Shown: positions 32,270 through 41,875, counted from the stretch's first letter. The stretch is 63,965 nt of DNA from an uncultured Collinsella sp. (GCA_902470905.1 CABRIC010000007.1:1-63965); one strand, 5' to 3'. The notes: generated by a model from the letters alone, not told the origin. Numbers and translations: made by a program.

Positions 32270-35020
32270 TTAGGCGGAACGCTTGGCTTCGAGCTTGGCC
32301 TGGGCGGCCGCAAGACGTGCGAGGGGCACGCGATAGGGTGAGCAGGACACGTAGTCCACGTCGGCCACGTTAAACAGGCCCTTGATGGACTCGGGGTCGC
32401 CGCCGTGCTCGCCGCACACGCCAAAGTGCATGTCAGGATTGGTGGCGCGACCCTTCTCGACAGCCATACGCACCAGCTCGAGTACTGCCGTATCGATGGT
32501 CTCGAAGGGGTTGTCCTTCAGAATCTTCTTATGCATGTACAGCGGAATGAACTTGGCCTCGGCATCGTCACGAGAGAAGCCGAAGGTCGTCTGGGTAAGA
32601 TCGTTGGTGCCAAAGCAGAAGAAGTCGGCATGGCGGGCGATCTCGTCGGCGACCATGCAGGCGCGCGGCAGCTCGAGCATCGTGCCCACGGGAATATTGA
32701 GCTCGACGCCCTCCTCGGCGGAAACCTCGGCGATCACGCGCTCGATAACCTCGCGGGTCTGTACATGCTCCGCCGTAATGGAGACGAGCGGAACCATGAT
32801 CTCGGGACGCGGATCGACGCCTTCCTTGATGAGGCGAGCGGCAGCCGTGGCGACGGCGCGGACCTGCATGAGCGGCAGATCGCTAAAGACAACGGACAGG
32901 CGCACGCCGCGCAGGCCGAGCATCGGGTTGGACTCGACCATGCCGTCGATACGACGCAGGCGGGCTCGCAGGACGGCAAGCTCTTCCTCGCTGGCGCCAG
33001 CGGCTTCCTTCTTGGTGATGGCGACCTCGAGCTCGCGAGGATTATCCAGGAACTCATGAAGCGGCGGATCGAGCAGGCGAACAACTACGTCGCGACCGGA
33101 CATGGTCTTGAACATCGCCAGGAAGTCCTCGGTCTGAACCATGAGCAGGTCGGCCAGGGCCTGCTGCTTCACGGCCTCATCATCGGACAGGATAAAGCTC
33201 TGGATGATGTTCTTGCGATCGCCCAGGAACATATGCTCGGTGCGGCATAGGCCAATGGCCTCGGCGCCAAACTCGAGCGCGAGCGCGGCATCCTCAGGGT
33301 TGTCGGCGTTGACGCGCACTTGGTTGGCGTGGCCGCCGGTCTCGTCCAGACGAATCTCGTCGGCCCAGGACAGGATGGTGTCCAGGTCGCCGGTGAGCTC
33401 AGCGGAGACCAGGTCGACGGGACCGTCAACGACGATGCCCTGGGTGCCGTCGATGGAGATGATGTCACCCTCGTGCAGTACACGGTCGCTGCCCTCGATG
33501 CGAACGACCTTCTCGGCGGCATCGATGTGGAAGCGCTCAACGCCGCAGACGCAGGGCCTACCCATGCCGCGGGCGATAACGGCGGCATGGCTCGTCTTGC
33601 CACCGTGGCTGGTCAGGATACCCTCGGCGGCAACCATGCCCTTCAGGTCATCGGGGTTGGTCTCCCAACGAACCAGAATGACCTTGTGGCCCTCGTTGGC
33701 GCGCGCGACGGCATCGTCGCTCGAAAACACGACCTCGCCCACGGCGGCACCAGGGCTGGCGTTTAGACCGCTGGCCAGGGCCTCGTACTTTTTGGAGGCA
33801 TCGAACTGCGGATGCAGGAGCTGGTCGAGCTGCGCAGGATCGATACGGCCCACGGCCTCCTTGCGGGTGATCAGGCCCTCCTCGACCATTTCGATGGCGA
33901 TGCGCAAGGCGGCGGTGGCAGTGCGCTTACCCACGCGGGTCTGGAGCATCCAGAGCTTGCCCTGTTCGATGGTGAACTCGATATCGCACATATCGCGGTA
34001 ATGATCCTCGAGCGTCAGGAACACGCGCTCGAGCTCTTCACCAGCGGACTCGAGGCCCGGGGTGGCCTTGAGGTCGGCGATGGGCTCGGTGTTACGGATG
34101 CCGGCGACGACGTCCTCGCCCTGGGCGTTAACCAAAAAGTCACCATAGAACTCCTTGGTGCCGTCGGCCGGGTTGCGTGTAAAGGCAACACCCGTCGCAG
34201 AGGTCTCGCCCTTGTTGCCAAAGGCCATGGCCTGTACGTTGACGGCAGTTCCGAGCTCGTCGGAAATGCCATGCTGCTTGCGGTAGATGCAGGCACGCTC
34301 GTTCATCCAACTGCCAAAGACGGCCTGAATGGCAAGGCGCAGCTGGAGCTCCGGGTCGTGCGGGAAGACGGGCTTGTCGTCGGCGACCTCGAGCTCGGGA
34401 TACAGGGCGGCCTCAACGTTCTCGGAGAAGATGCCCTTAAAGGTCTCGACGAGCTCCTGCAGATCTTCGGCCGAAAGCTCGGAATCGACGCGAACGCCGG
34501 CGACCAGGCGTGCCTGGGTCAGCGCGTTCTCGAACAGGTCGGCGTCAACACCCATAACGACGTTGGAGAACATCTGGATAAAGCGGCGGTAGCTATCCCA
34601 GGCAAAACGCGGGTTTTGCGTCTGGGCGATGAGACCCTGAACGGAGTCGTCGTTGAGGCCCAGGTTGAGGACCGTATCCATCATGCCGGGCATGGAAAAC
34701 GGAGCACCCGAGCGAACCGACACGAGCAGCGGATCGGAGGCGTCGCCAAGCTTCTTGCCGCAGCGGGCCTCGAGGTCGGCCTCGGCAGCAACGATCTCGT
34801 CGAGTGCGCCTTCGGGCCAGAGGTTGCCGGCACCGGAGTACTCGACACAGGTCTGGCAGGTAATGGTAAAGCCACCGGGAACCGGCAGGCCGATGCGGCT
34901 CATCTCGGCAAGGTTTGCGCCCTTGCCGCCAAGCACGAAGTTCATGGACTTGTCGCCCTCAGTGACACAGGTGCCCTGGGCGTCGGTTCCAAAACGGTAA
35001 ACCCTCTTGCAATCGCTCAC
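32270..35020 (-). CDS. ppdK: Pyruvate, phosphate dikinase
   Basis: Interconverts pyruvate and phosphoenolpyruvate with ATP/AMP and pyrophosphate; in anaerobes it can run glycolytically or for gluconeogenesis. The N-terminal ATP-grasp domain (GGKGANLAEM) is followed by the swivelling phosphohistidine domain with GGKTSHAAVIARGMGRPCVCG (the His, with the regulatory Thr two residues before it) and a C-terminal PEP barrel (FGTNDLTQTTFGFSRDDAE; CGEHGGDPES). 916 residues, full length. GTG start with GGAAGGGGAAG upstream. Its regulator gene lies just upstream. Confidence 0.97.
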   Translation of the reverse strand: MSDCKRVYRFGTDAQGTCVTEGDKSMNFVLGGKGANLAEMSRIGLPVPGGFTITCQTCVEYSGAGNLWPEGALDEIVAAEADLEARCGKKLGDASDPLLVSVRSGAPFSMPGMMDTVLNLGLNDDSVQGLIAQTQNPRFAWDSYRRFIQMFSNVVMGVDADLFENALTQARLVAGVRVDSELSAEDLQELVETFKGIFSENVEAALYPELEVADDKPVFPHDPELQLRLAIQAVFGSWMNERACIYRKQHGISDELGTAVNVQAMAFGNKGETSATGVAFTRNPADGTKEFYGDFLVNAQGEDVVAGIRNTEPIADLKATPGLESAGEELERVFLTLEDHYRDMCDIEFTIEQGKLWMLQTRVGKRTATAALRIAIEMVEEGLITRKEAVGRIDPAQLDQLLHPQFDASKKYEALASGLNASPGAAVGEVVFSSDDAVARANEGHKVILVRWETNPDDLKGMVAAEGILTSHGGKTSHAAVIARGMGRPCVCGVERFHIDAAEKVVRIEGSDRVLHEGDIISIDGTQGIVVDGPVDLVSAELTGDLDTILSWADEIRLDETGGHANQVRVNADNPEDAALALEFGAEAIGLCRTEHMFLGDRKNIIQSFILSDDEAVKQQALADLLMVQTEDFLAMFKTMSGRDVVVRLLDPPLHEFLDNPRELEVAITKKEAAGASEEELAVLRARLRRIDGMVESNPMLGLRGVRLSVVFSDLPLMQVRAVATAAARLIKEGVDPRPEIMVPLVSITAEHVQTREVIERVIAEVSAEEGVELNIPVGTMLELPRACMVADEIARHADFFCFGTNDLTQTTFGFSRDDAEAKFIPLYMHKKILKDNPFETIDTAVLELVRMAVEKGRATNPDMHFGVCGEHGGDPESIKGLFNVADVDYVSCSPYRVPLARLAAAQAKLEAKRSA

Positions 35021-35095
35021 GATACTTCCCCTTCCATGCGCTTACGCGCACGACCGTGGTAACGAATCGACCCACCGGATGCGAGCCGTGAGGGT

Positions 35096-35101
35096 ACTAT
35101 A
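35096..35101 (-). promoter_or_regulatory. -10 element of ppdK
   Basis: TATAGT on the minus strand, 76 nt before the start, without a good -35. This fits a promoter that depends on an activator. Confidence 0.5.
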
Positions 35102-35142
35102 CGGCGGACATTGAGCAGGCTTGCGTAGAGGGCGCGAGGTTT

Positions 35143-35186
35143 GGTAAACGTGGTAAATGTGGCGGTAAACGGTAGGTAAAGGTGGT
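35143..35186 (-). repeat. TTTACC array upstream of ppdK
   Basis: Four TTTACC copies on the minus strand (plus-strand GGTAAA starting 35143, 35152, 35164, 35175), with GGTAACC at the far end. It lies about 42-85 nt upstream of the -10, where an activator would sit. Further up, AATGCAAG occurs twice, 22 nt apart (35204, 35226). The rest of the 298-nt gap is AT-rich with no gene seen. Confidence 0.6.
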
Positions 35187-35318
35187 TACCTTATGAAGAT
35201 ACCAATGCAAGGGAATTGCAGGTCAAATGCAAGTTATTTGCTAAATCGCTTTATCATTATCGTGCATTATTTATAGGTAGTCTTTTTAAGACGGTGCATT
35301 TTTAGCTACCCCAAAGAG

Positions 35319-36194
35319 TTAGCTTTGCTGGGCTCGGCGGGCGGCGCGACGGGCACGGGCTTCTTGGATTTCCTCCAAGTGACCGATGATCTCGGAGGCG
35401 CTCTCCTCGATCGCCTTGCCGTCGGTACGCACCACAAAGCAGCCCAGGCGCTTCATGAGGGCGCGAGCTTCCTCGAGCTCGCTGCGCACGCTCTCGGGCG
35501 CAGCATAGGAGCCTGCGACGGCGCGAGCATAGTCATCGCCCAAGCGGCTATCGCGAATCTCGGAGATGACGTCAGCGGTCGAAATCAAGCCGAACAGGCG
35601 CATCGGGTCAACCTCGTAAATCGACTTGGGCGGCTCCATGCCATGGGCCAAAGGAACATTAGCAACCTTGTAACCCTGATAGGCCAAATACATCGACAGC
35701 GGCGTCTTGGACGTACGCGACACACCCAGCAGCACGATATCGGCACCCGACAGATCGTCGCAACCGCGCCCGTCGTCGTGCTCAACGAAATACTCCATGG
35801 CCTCGATACGATGGAAATAACGGTCATCGGTCTTGTGAATAACGCCCGCAACGCCCTTGGGCGGCACACCGATGAGCGACGACAGCACGGCGAGCGTCGG
35901 ACCGATCAGGTCGACCGAGCGGATATGCAGCATACCCAGGTAATCGAGCACACGGGCGCGAAGCGCCGGATCGACAATGGTGTGGAACACGGCAATATCG
36001 CGATGGTCCGCATCGACGCGCGGGCCCACAAACGACTTGACCTGCTCCAACGAGCTCACCTTGGGCAGGCGCAAGAGACGAAAAGCCCCTTCATCAAATT
36101 GCCCGGACGCCGCAAGCACCACCTCACAAGCGGTATCACCGAGCGAGTCGGAGATAACGATAACGGTGGGACAAGCGGTGACCGGGCAATCCAT
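35319..36194 (-). CDS. PPDK regulatory protein (DUF299 kinase/phosphorylase)
   Basis: Bifunctional enzyme that switches pyruvate,phosphate dikinase off by ADP-dependent phosphorylation of the active-site Thr and back on by phosphate-dependent removal (family knowledge; YqfL/PDRP1). The P-loop-like motif is GVSRTSKTPLSMYLA, with the N-terminal VIVISDSLGDTA and the C-terminal NVPLAHGMEPPKSIYEVD. 291 residues. AAAAGGAG precedes the ATG. It lies immediately upstream of ppdK in the same direction, which supports PPDK rather than PEP synthase as its target. Confidence 0.94.
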   Translation of the reverse strand: MDCPVTACPTVIVISDSLGDTACEVVLAASGQFDEGAFRLLRLPKVSSLEQVKSFVGPRVDADHRDIAVFHTIVDPALRARVLDYLGMLHIRSVDLIGPTLAVLSSLIGVPPKGVAGVIHKTDDRYFHRIEAMEYFVEHDDGRGCDDLSGADIVLLGVSRTSKTPLSMYLAYQGYKVANVPLAHGMEPPKSIYEVDPMRLFGLISTADVISEIRDSRLGDDYARAVAGSYAAPESVRSELEEARALMKRLGCFVVRTDGKAIEESASEIIGHLEEIQEARARRAARRAQQS

Positions 36195-36228
36195 GCGGGG
36201 CTCCTTTTGCGCTTATGCGCAGGCTGGC

Positions 36229-38325
36229 TTACTTTTTGCGAGCAAGCTCACCGATGTTTGCGATGCCGGAGAAAACGGCCTCGAAGCGGTTGAGCAGCTT
36301 AAGGCGATTATCGCGGAGCTGCTCGTCCTTGTCCATGACCATAACCTCGTCGAAGAAGCGGTCGATGGGGGCACGCAGGGCGGCAAGGGCCGCAAATGCG
36401 GCCGGGTAATCCTCGGCAGCAAGGGCGGCATCGACAGCGGTCTGAGCGGCCTCGGAGGCATCGGCGAGCGCGAGCTCGGCCTCGCCCATCAGGCTGCGGT
36501 CGTACTCCGCACCCAGCTTGGGCTTGGAGATGTGCGCGGCGCGGGCATAGGCGGTAGCCAGGTTGTCGAAGGTCTCAGCATCGTTCTTGCGAGCCTCGTC
36601 GAGCGCAGCGCAGCGGGCGAAGAAGACGGACGGAGCGATGATGTGCACCGCGGAGACGGCGGCGACGGTATCGGCAGGAATCTTCTCGTCGCGGGCCATG
36701 CTCACCAGGCGGCCGTGGAAGAAGTCACGGACCTGCTGGGCGACCTCGGCGGCGTCGAAGTCAATGCCCTGCTCGCTATAGAGCTCAAGGGCAAAGTCGA
36801 TCAGCGACGTGGGGTCAATCGACAGACGATCGCGCAGGATGTTGATGATGCCGATGGCGGCGCGACGCAGCGCGTACGGATCGGAAGAGCCGGTCGGGGG
36901 CTCGCCGATGGCAAAGATGCCCGCAATGGTATCGAGCTTGTCGGCGCAGGCCACGATGCAGCCAGCGGTGCCCTCGGGCAGCTCATCGCCGGCAAAGCGA
37001 GGGCGATAGTGATCGCGAATGGCGTGGGCGACCTCGTCGTTCTCCCCCATCGCGGAGGCGTAATAACCACCCATCACGCCCTGCTGGCTCGTGAACTCGA
37101 CAACGGCGTTGGATACCAGGTCGGCCTTGCACAGGTGAGCGGCGCGAGCGGCATCGGCGGCCAGGTGGGCGCCCAGATGGGCCTCGCGAGCGATGGCGAG
37201 CGCGAGCTGCTCAATGCGCTCGGACTTGGCGAGCACGCTACCGAGCTTCTCCTGGAAGGCGACCTTGGCCAGACGCTCGCGGAACTCGTCGAGGGAGATC
37301 TTCAGGTCCTCCTCGTAGAAGAACTTGGCGTCGTCCAGACGGGCGCGCACGACGCGCTCGTTGCCGTCGATCACGCGCTCGGCATTCTCGGGCTTGCTGT
37401 TGGAAACGACTACGAACTCACGCGTGAGCTTGCCCTCGCCGTCATAAATCGGGAAGTAGCGCTGGTTGGTGAGCATGGACTCGCAGATGATCTCGTGCGG
37501 GACCTTGAGGAACTCCTCGTCAAAGGTACCGACGAGCACCGTCGGCCACTCGCAGAGGTTAATGACCTCCTCAAAGACCTTCTTGGGCGTATCGACATGG
37601 CAGCCGGGACGGGCAGCCTCGACCTCGGCGATACCGGCAAGGATGGCCTCACGACGACGCTCGGCAGAAAGCACGCCGGCGTCCTCAAGCACCTGCTCGT
37701 AGACGGCGGGGCTGGCGACCACATGGTCACCAGGGCCAAGTACGCGATGACCACGCGTGGTGTTGCCACTCGTCACGTCGGCAAACGACACGGGCACAAC
37801 ATCCTCGCCCAAAAGGCAGCAGATCCAGCGGACCGGACGAACAAAGGTCGCATGCTCGTGACCCCAACGCTGGCTGCGGTAGTTGGGCCACTGCAGGCCG
37901 GCGATGGTCTTCTCGCACAGAGCGGTCAGAATCGGCGTAGCCGGTGCGGAGGGAATGTTCTTCTCGGCGAACACATACTCGCGACCGTCAGTGTCCTCGC
38001 GACGGACCAGGTCCTCGGCAGCCACACCGCACTTGCGAGCGAAGCCCTGGGCGGCCTTGGTGGCGTTGCCGTCGGCATCAAAGGCAATGTTTGCCGCGGG
38101 ACCACGCTTGACCTCGTGAACCTCATCGGTCGCGGTGGCGACGTCGGCCACGAGCGCAGCCAGACGACGCGGGCTCGAGATCACGCGGACCTCGCCGTGG
38201 GCCAGGCCGGCCTCGTCGAGACCCTTGGCAATCATGGTGCCAAGCTGCTTGACGGCATTGTTCAGCGGTGCAGAGGGCATTTCCTCCGTACCGATCTCAA
38301 ACAGGAAATCCTTAGCGTCTGCCAT
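36229..38325 (-). CDS. glyS: Glycyl-tRNA synthetase, beta subunit
   Basis: Provides the tRNA-binding part of the alpha2-beta2 glycyl-tRNA synthetase. The N-terminus FLFEIGTEEMPSAPL is diagnostic, an HD-like region lies in the middle (GYYASAMGENDEVAHAIRDHYRP) and the C-terminus forms the DALR anticodon domain. 698 residues. Starts 3 nt after glyQ. Confidence 0.96.
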   Translation of the reverse strand: MADAKDFLFEIGTEEMPSAPLNNAVKQLGTMIAKGLDEAGLAHGEVRVISSPRRLAALVADVATATDEVHEVKRGPAANIAFDADGNATKAAQGFARKCGVAAEDLVRREDTDGREYVFAEKNIPSAPATPILTALCEKTIAGLQWPNYRSQRWGHEHATFVRPVRWICCLLGEDVVPVSFADVTSGNTTRGHRVLGPGDHVVASPAVYEQVLEDAGVLSAERRREAILAGIAEVEAARPGCHVDTPKKVFEEVINLCEWPTVLVGTFDEEFLKVPHEIICESMLTNQRYFPIYDGEGKLTREFVVVSNSKPENAERVIDGNERVVRARLDDAKFFYEEDLKISLDEFRERLAKVAFQEKLGSVLAKSERIEQLALAIAREAHLGAHLAADAARAAHLCKADLVSNAVVEFTSQQGVMGGYYASAMGENDEVAHAIRDHYRPRFAGDELPEGTAGCIVACADKLDTIAGIFAIGEPPTGSSDPYALRRAAIGIINILRDRLSIDPTSLIDFALELYSEQGIDFDAAEVAQQVRDFFHGRLVSMARDEKIPADTVAAVSAVHIIAPSVFFARCAALDEARKNDAETFDNLATAYARAAHISKPKLGAEYDRSLMGEAELALADASEAAQTAVDAALAAEDYPAAFAALAALRAPIDRFFDEVMVMDKDEQLRDNRLKLLNRFEAVFSGIANIGELARKK

Positions 38326-38328
38326 GGC

Positions 38329-39240
38329 TTACGCCACCTCGCCTTCCTGGTCGGCATTCTCGTTGACTCCGGCGACCTCGGCCATATAGGCCTCGCAGCA
38401 CGCCTTGGCGACGGCGCGGACGCGCAGGATGTAGTTGGCACGCTCGACCGCGGACAGTGCGCCGCGGGCATCGAGCAGGTTGAAGGCATGGCTGCACTTC
38501 ATGACGCAGTCGTAAGCGGGCAGCGGCAGCTTGCGCTCAAGGCAGGAGTGGCACTCGGCCTCGTAGTCGTCAAACTTCTGACGCATCATCTCGACGTTGG
38601 CGACCTCAAAGTTGTAGGCGCTAAACTCGCGCTCGTTCTCCAGGAACACGTCGCCATAGGTCATCGGCGTGCCATCGGGCAGATAGCTCCACACCAGGTC
38701 GTAGACGGAGTTGACGCCCTGAGCGTACATGGCGATGCGCTCCAGACCATAGGTAATCTCGACGGGCACAGGGTCGACCTCGATGCCGCCCACCTGCTGG
38801 AAGTACGTAAACTGCGTGACCTCCATGCCGTTGAGCCAGACCTCCCAGCCAAGGCCCCAGGCGCCCAGCGTCGGGCTCTCCCAGTCGTCCTCGACAAAAC
38901 GGACGTCATGGTCGTTGGGGTCCAGGCCAATGGCAGCCAGCGAACCCAGGTAGAGCTCCTGAGCGTTGACCGGCGACGGCTTGATGAGCACCTGGAACTG
39001 ATAGTAGTGCTGCATGCGGTTGGGGTTCTCGCCGTAGCGGCCGTCGGCGGGACGGCGGCAAGGCTGAGCGTAGCAGGTGCGCCACTCGGCGGGACCGAGC
39101 GAGCGCAGCGTGGTCGCGGTGTGGAAGGTACCGGCACCGACCTCGGAGTCATAGGGCTGCATAATGACGCAGCCCTGCTCGCCCCAGTACTGCTGGAGGC
39201 GCAGGATGATGTCTTGGAAGGAAAGCGATGAAGCGTTCAT
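38329..39240 (-). CDS. glyQ: Glycyl-tRNA synthetase, alpha subunit
   Basis: Catalytic class II subunit activating glycine. N-terminal SFQDIILRLQQYWGEQGCVIMQPYD, motif 2 region EWRTCYAQPCRRPADGRYGENPNR, and the aminoacylation site around TYFQQVGGIEVDPVPVEITYGLERIAMY. 303 residues, usual length. glyQ-glyS operon; a TATAGT at about 39288-39293 may be its -10. Confidence 0.96.
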   Translation of the reverse strand: MNASSLSFQDIILRLQQYWGEQGCVIMQPYDSEVGAGTFHTATTLRSLGPAEWRTCYAQPCRRPADGRYGENPNRMQHYYQFQVLIKPSPVNAQELYLGSLAAIGLDPNDHDVRFVEDDWESPTLGAWGLGWEVWLNGMEVTQFTYFQQVGGIEVDPVPVEITYGLERIAMYAQGVNSVYDLVWSYLPDGTPMTYGDVFLENEREFSAYNFEVANVEMMRQKFDDYEAECHSCLERKLPLPAYDCVMKCSHAFNLLDARGALSAVERANYILRVRAVAKACCEAYMAEVAGVNENADQEGEVA

Positions 39241-39299
39241 GCCTCTAATATCCCCTCGTCGAAACGATTACACGGTTAGGTACTGTACTATAGCGGTTT

Positions 39300-39863
39300 T
39301 TAGTCGATAGCGCCGATGCGGTTGAGCGGCCAGTAGCGCACAAGCGCCACGGCGATCAAATCAGAGCGATCGACGGGACCAAAGTAGCGTGAGTCGGCAG
39401 AGTTATCGCGGTTGTCGCCCATCACCCACACGCACCCGTCGGGAACGGTGTAGGGATAGCTTACCTGAGCGCCGGGAGCCTGGACCGAAAGCGGCCAGCT
39501 CATGCCGGTCGTGTAGTCCTCGTCGAGCGCCTGGCCGTCAACGACCACCTTGCCGTCCTGAAGGTCGACCGTCTGGCCGGCCGTGGCAATAACACGCTTG
39601 ACGAGAACATCGTGCTCGGAGGTGCCATCGGGGTTGTGGAACACCACGATATCGCCTTGGCTGACAGGCTGGCCGAGTTCAAGGCTCACCTTTTGCGCCA
39701 GGATCTGGTCGCCGATCTCGATCGTGGACTCCATGGAGCCGGTGGGCACCACAAAGGGTTCGACCACAAACGAGCGAATCAGGAAGGTGGCGACCAGTGC
39801 GATCGCGACGACCACGATCCACTCAAACGCACCCTTTAGCACGGAATGCTGCGATGGAACCAT
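39300..39863 (-). CDS. lepB: Signal peptidase I
   Basis: Membrane serine protease that removes signal peptides. One N-terminal membrane helix (WIVVVAIALVATFLIRSFVV) is followed by the catalytic Ser in VPTGSMEST, the Lys in VLVKRVIATAG and the GDNRDNSADSRYFGPV box. 187 residues. ATG at 39863 has AAGGAG 5 nt upstream; the GTG two codons before touches that site. It follows trmD by 2 nt and ends the rpsP operon. Confidence 0.95.
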   Translation of the reverse strand: MVPSQHSVLKGAFEWIVVVAIALVATFLIRSFVVEPFVVPTGSMESTIEIGDQILAQKVSLELGQPVSQGDIVVFHNPDGTSEHDVLVKRVIATAGQTVDLQDGKVVVDGQALDEDYTTGMSWPLSVQAPGAQVSYPYTVPDGCVWVMGDNRDNSADSRYFGPVDRSDLIAVALVRYWPLNRIGAID

Positions 39864-39865
39864 TC

Positions 39866-40624
39866 TCACTCCTTGCTCTGCGAATACGATGCGTCCAGGA
39901 TGTCCTGTGCGTATGCGCGCTCCTCGGGCGTAAGCCGCGCCGTCTCGATCAGGTCGGGACGCCAGCGGCAGGTGCGCTCGATGGCATTCTTACGGCGCCA
40001 GGCGTCAACCTTGGCATGGTCACCGCTCACGAGCACCGGCGGCACGCCCTCGCCGTTGAACTCGGCGGGACGGGTGTACTGCGCGTACTCGAGCAGGCCA
40101 CCGTCCTCGGCAGTCGAGAACGACTCATCGACGTTGCTCATCTCGTCACCAAGGGCGCCGGGAATCAGGCGTACGACGGCATCGGCAACGACCATAGCGG
40201 GAAGTTCGCCACCCGTAAGCACGTAGTCGCCGATCGACAGACGCTCATCGGCATACGCATACGCACGCTCGTCGACGCCCTCGTAGCGGCTGCATACAAA
40301 CAGCAGACGCTCGCTTTTGAGCAGGCGCTCGGCCACATGCTGCGTAAAGGGTTCGCCACAGGGGGTGAAGAACACTACGGTGGGCTTGGGACCCTCGGAG
40401 CTGATGGCCTCGATGGCCTCGGCAATAGGCTCGACCTTCATGAGCATGCCCTGCCCGCCGCCGTACGGCTCGTCATCGACGGTACGATGGCGGTCGTGCG
40501 TCCAGTCGCGCAGGTTATACGCCTTAAAATCAAAAAGGCCGGCCTTGCGGGCGCGGCCCAAGATCGATGTGGACATGACGGGCTCAAACATCTCGGGAAA
40601 GACCGAAAGGGTCTCGATCAGCAT
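39866..40624 (-). CDS. trmD: tRNA (guanine-N1-)-methyltransferase TrmD
   Basis: Makes m1G37 in tRNA, which prevents frameshifting. The SPOUT knot is visible as CSRYEGVDERAYAYADERLSIGDYVLTGGELPAMV, and the N-terminus LIETLSVFPEMFEPV...GRARKAGLFDFKAYNLRDW is typical. 252 residues. GGGAGG precedes the ATG. In rpsP-khpA-rimM-trmD-lepB. Confidence 0.96.
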   Translation of the reverse strand: MLIETLSVFPEMFEPVMSTSILGRARKAGLFDFKAYNLRDWTHDRHRTVDDEPYGGGQGMLMKVEPIAEAIEAISSEGPKPTVVFFTPCGEPFTQHVAERLLKSERLLFVCSRYEGVDERAYAYADERLSIGDYVLTGGELPAMVVADAVVRLIPGALGDEMSNVDESFSTAEDGGLLEYAQYTRPAEFNGEGVPPVLVSGDHAKVDAWRRKNAIERTCRWRPDLIETARLTPEERAYAQDILDASYSQSKE

Positions 40625-40634
40625 GTTGTCCTCC

Positions 40635-41156
40635 CTACTTGTCCATATCGATCAGGCCGTCCATAACGTGGACGGAAATTGTTCCTGTGTCGGGAAGATC
40701 GAGCACGACCTGCTCGATCACGGGAATCAGTACCTCGCCGTACCGATCGCCCTCAACAACCCAAACATCGTTAGCGGGCGTCGACATGATCTCGACGATC
40801 GTGCCGAGCGAGCCAAAACGCTCGTCGACCACCTCGCGACCCATCAGGTCGGTATAGGCAGCGTCGAGCGAATCGAGCTCAAAATCGTCACGATTTGCCA
40901 GCACGTAGCATCCCGTGATGCCCTCGGCGGCCGTCAAGTCGTCAATGCCCTCAAACGAGACCAGATCGCCATCGCCCGTATCGGTGACGGACACGACCGT
41001 GCAAAAGCGGTCGCGCTTGAGCGCCGGCGGCGTCAGGGCGACGCGCATACCCGGCTCTAATACAGAAGGAAGCCCCCGCAGCGGCTGCGCGAGGACCTCC
41101 CCCTTCCTTCCGTGCGGCTTGACAACACGGGCGATGTTTTTGTACTGGGACCTCAA
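40635..41156 (-). CDS. rimM: Ribosome maturation factor RimM
   Basis: Helps assemble the 30S head and processing of 16S rRNA. N-terminal beta-barrel with NIARVVKPHGRKGEVLAQPL, and a C-terminal PRC-barrel (YGEVLIPVIEQVVLDLPDTGTISV). 173 residues. It starts with TTG at 41156; the only ATG choices fall well inside the conserved core. Only a weak AGGA precedes it, so coupling to khpA 4 nt upstream is likely. Confidence 0.93.
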   Translation of the reverse strand: MRSQYKNIARVVKPHGRKGEVLAQPLRGLPSVLEPGMRVALTPPALKRDRFCTVVSVTDTGDGDLVSFEGIDDLTAAEGITGCYVLANRDDFELDSLDAAYTDLMGREVVDERFGSLGTIVEIMSTPANDVWVVEGDRYGEVLIPVIEQVVLDLPDTGTISVHVMDGLIDMDK

Positions 41157-41160
41157 GGTC

Positions 41161-41445
41161 CTAGCCCAGAACCTCTACCTCGACAGCAGTGTCGAGGCGA
41201 GCGGCCAGTGCACGGGCGAGCGTGCGAATGGCCTTGATGGTACGGCCACGACGGCCGATGACCTTAGCGACGTCATCCTCGGCGACCGAAACCTCAATCG
41301 TAGAGGCGTCGTCACCATCGATGACCTCAAGGCTCACGGAATCCGGGTCGTCGACGATCTGAACAACGAGATATTCGACGAGATCGGCGATGCGATCTGA
41401 GAGCATTGCCTCACCCTCGAGCTGTGCAGCGTCAACCTCAGGCAC
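41161..41445 (-). CDS. khpA: KhpA, KH-domain RNA-binding protein
   Basis: Small RNA-binding protein that pairs with KhpB (Jag) in Gram-positives and affects cell division. Single KH domain with the GRRGRTIKAIRTL loop (GxxG). 94 residues, with an acidic N-terminus. GTG start with GAGGAG 6 nt upstream. Between rpsP and rimM, its usual place. Confidence 0.93.
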   Translation of the reverse strand: MPEVDAAQLEGEAMLSDRIADLVEYLVVQIVDDPDSVSLEVIDGDDASTIEVSVAEDDVAKVIGRRGRTIKAIRTLARALAARLDTAVEVEVLG

Positions 41446-41448
41446 GAT

Positions 41449-41790
41449 TTACTCCTCGGCGCCCTCAGCGGCCTCAGCGGCAGCCTTAGCGGCCTCGGCC
41501 TCTTTGGCGAGCTGCTTCTTGGACTTCTTGACGACGGTCTCGGTCTTCTCGCCCTCGTTGGCGGCCTTGACCAGAGCGGCGACGGCGTCGGTGAGCTGAG
41601 CGCCCTTGGACTGCCAGTCGGCGATCTTCTCGAGGTCGAGGTTGATGGTCTTGGGGGCGGTCATCGGGTTGTAGCGGCCAACCTCCTCGATGATACGACC
41701 GTCACGCGGGGCGCGGGAATCGGCGACGACGACACGGTAGTACGGACGCTTCTTAGCGCCGTGACGAGCAAGGCGAATCTTGACTGCCAA
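41449..41790 (-). CDS. rpsP: Ribosomal protein bS16
   Basis: Small-subunit protein. The N-terminus AVKIRLARHGAKKRPYYRVVVADSR is diagnostic; the C-terminal tail of about 40 residues is rich in Ala, Lys and Glu. TTG start at 41790, fixed by GGAGGAG 6 nt upstream and by homology; the longer open frame adds residues unlike bS16. 113 residues. First gene of the operon. Confidence 0.95.
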   Translation of the reverse strand: MAVKIRLARHGAKKRPYYRVVVADSRAPRDGRIIEEVGRYNPMTAPKTINLDLEKIADWQSKGAQLTDAVAALVKAANEGEKTETVVKKSKKQLAKEAEAAKAAAEAAEGAEE

Positions 41791-41846
41791 AGGAAACTCC
41801 TCCAACCAAGCAGCTTTAGGCTGCAACTACAAACAAACAGTTGAAC

Positions 41847-41875
41847 ATAATACGCCATCGACGCGGGCAGGTGAA
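41847..41875 (-). promoter_or_regulatory. Promoter of the rpsP operon
   Basis: TTCACC (41870-41875), a 17-nt spacer and TATTAT (41847-41852), about 57 nt before rpsP. Confidence 0.6.

Noticed and set aside
35977..39231. Very long open frame (1084 codons) on the plus strand opposite glyS/glyQ
   Set aside because: It is the antisense shadow of two clear synthetase genes; GC-rich coding DNA often leaves the opposite strand open. It has no ribosome site or family motif. The same applies to other long antisense frames, such as those opposite pyrC, adhE, mrdA and the P-type ATPase.
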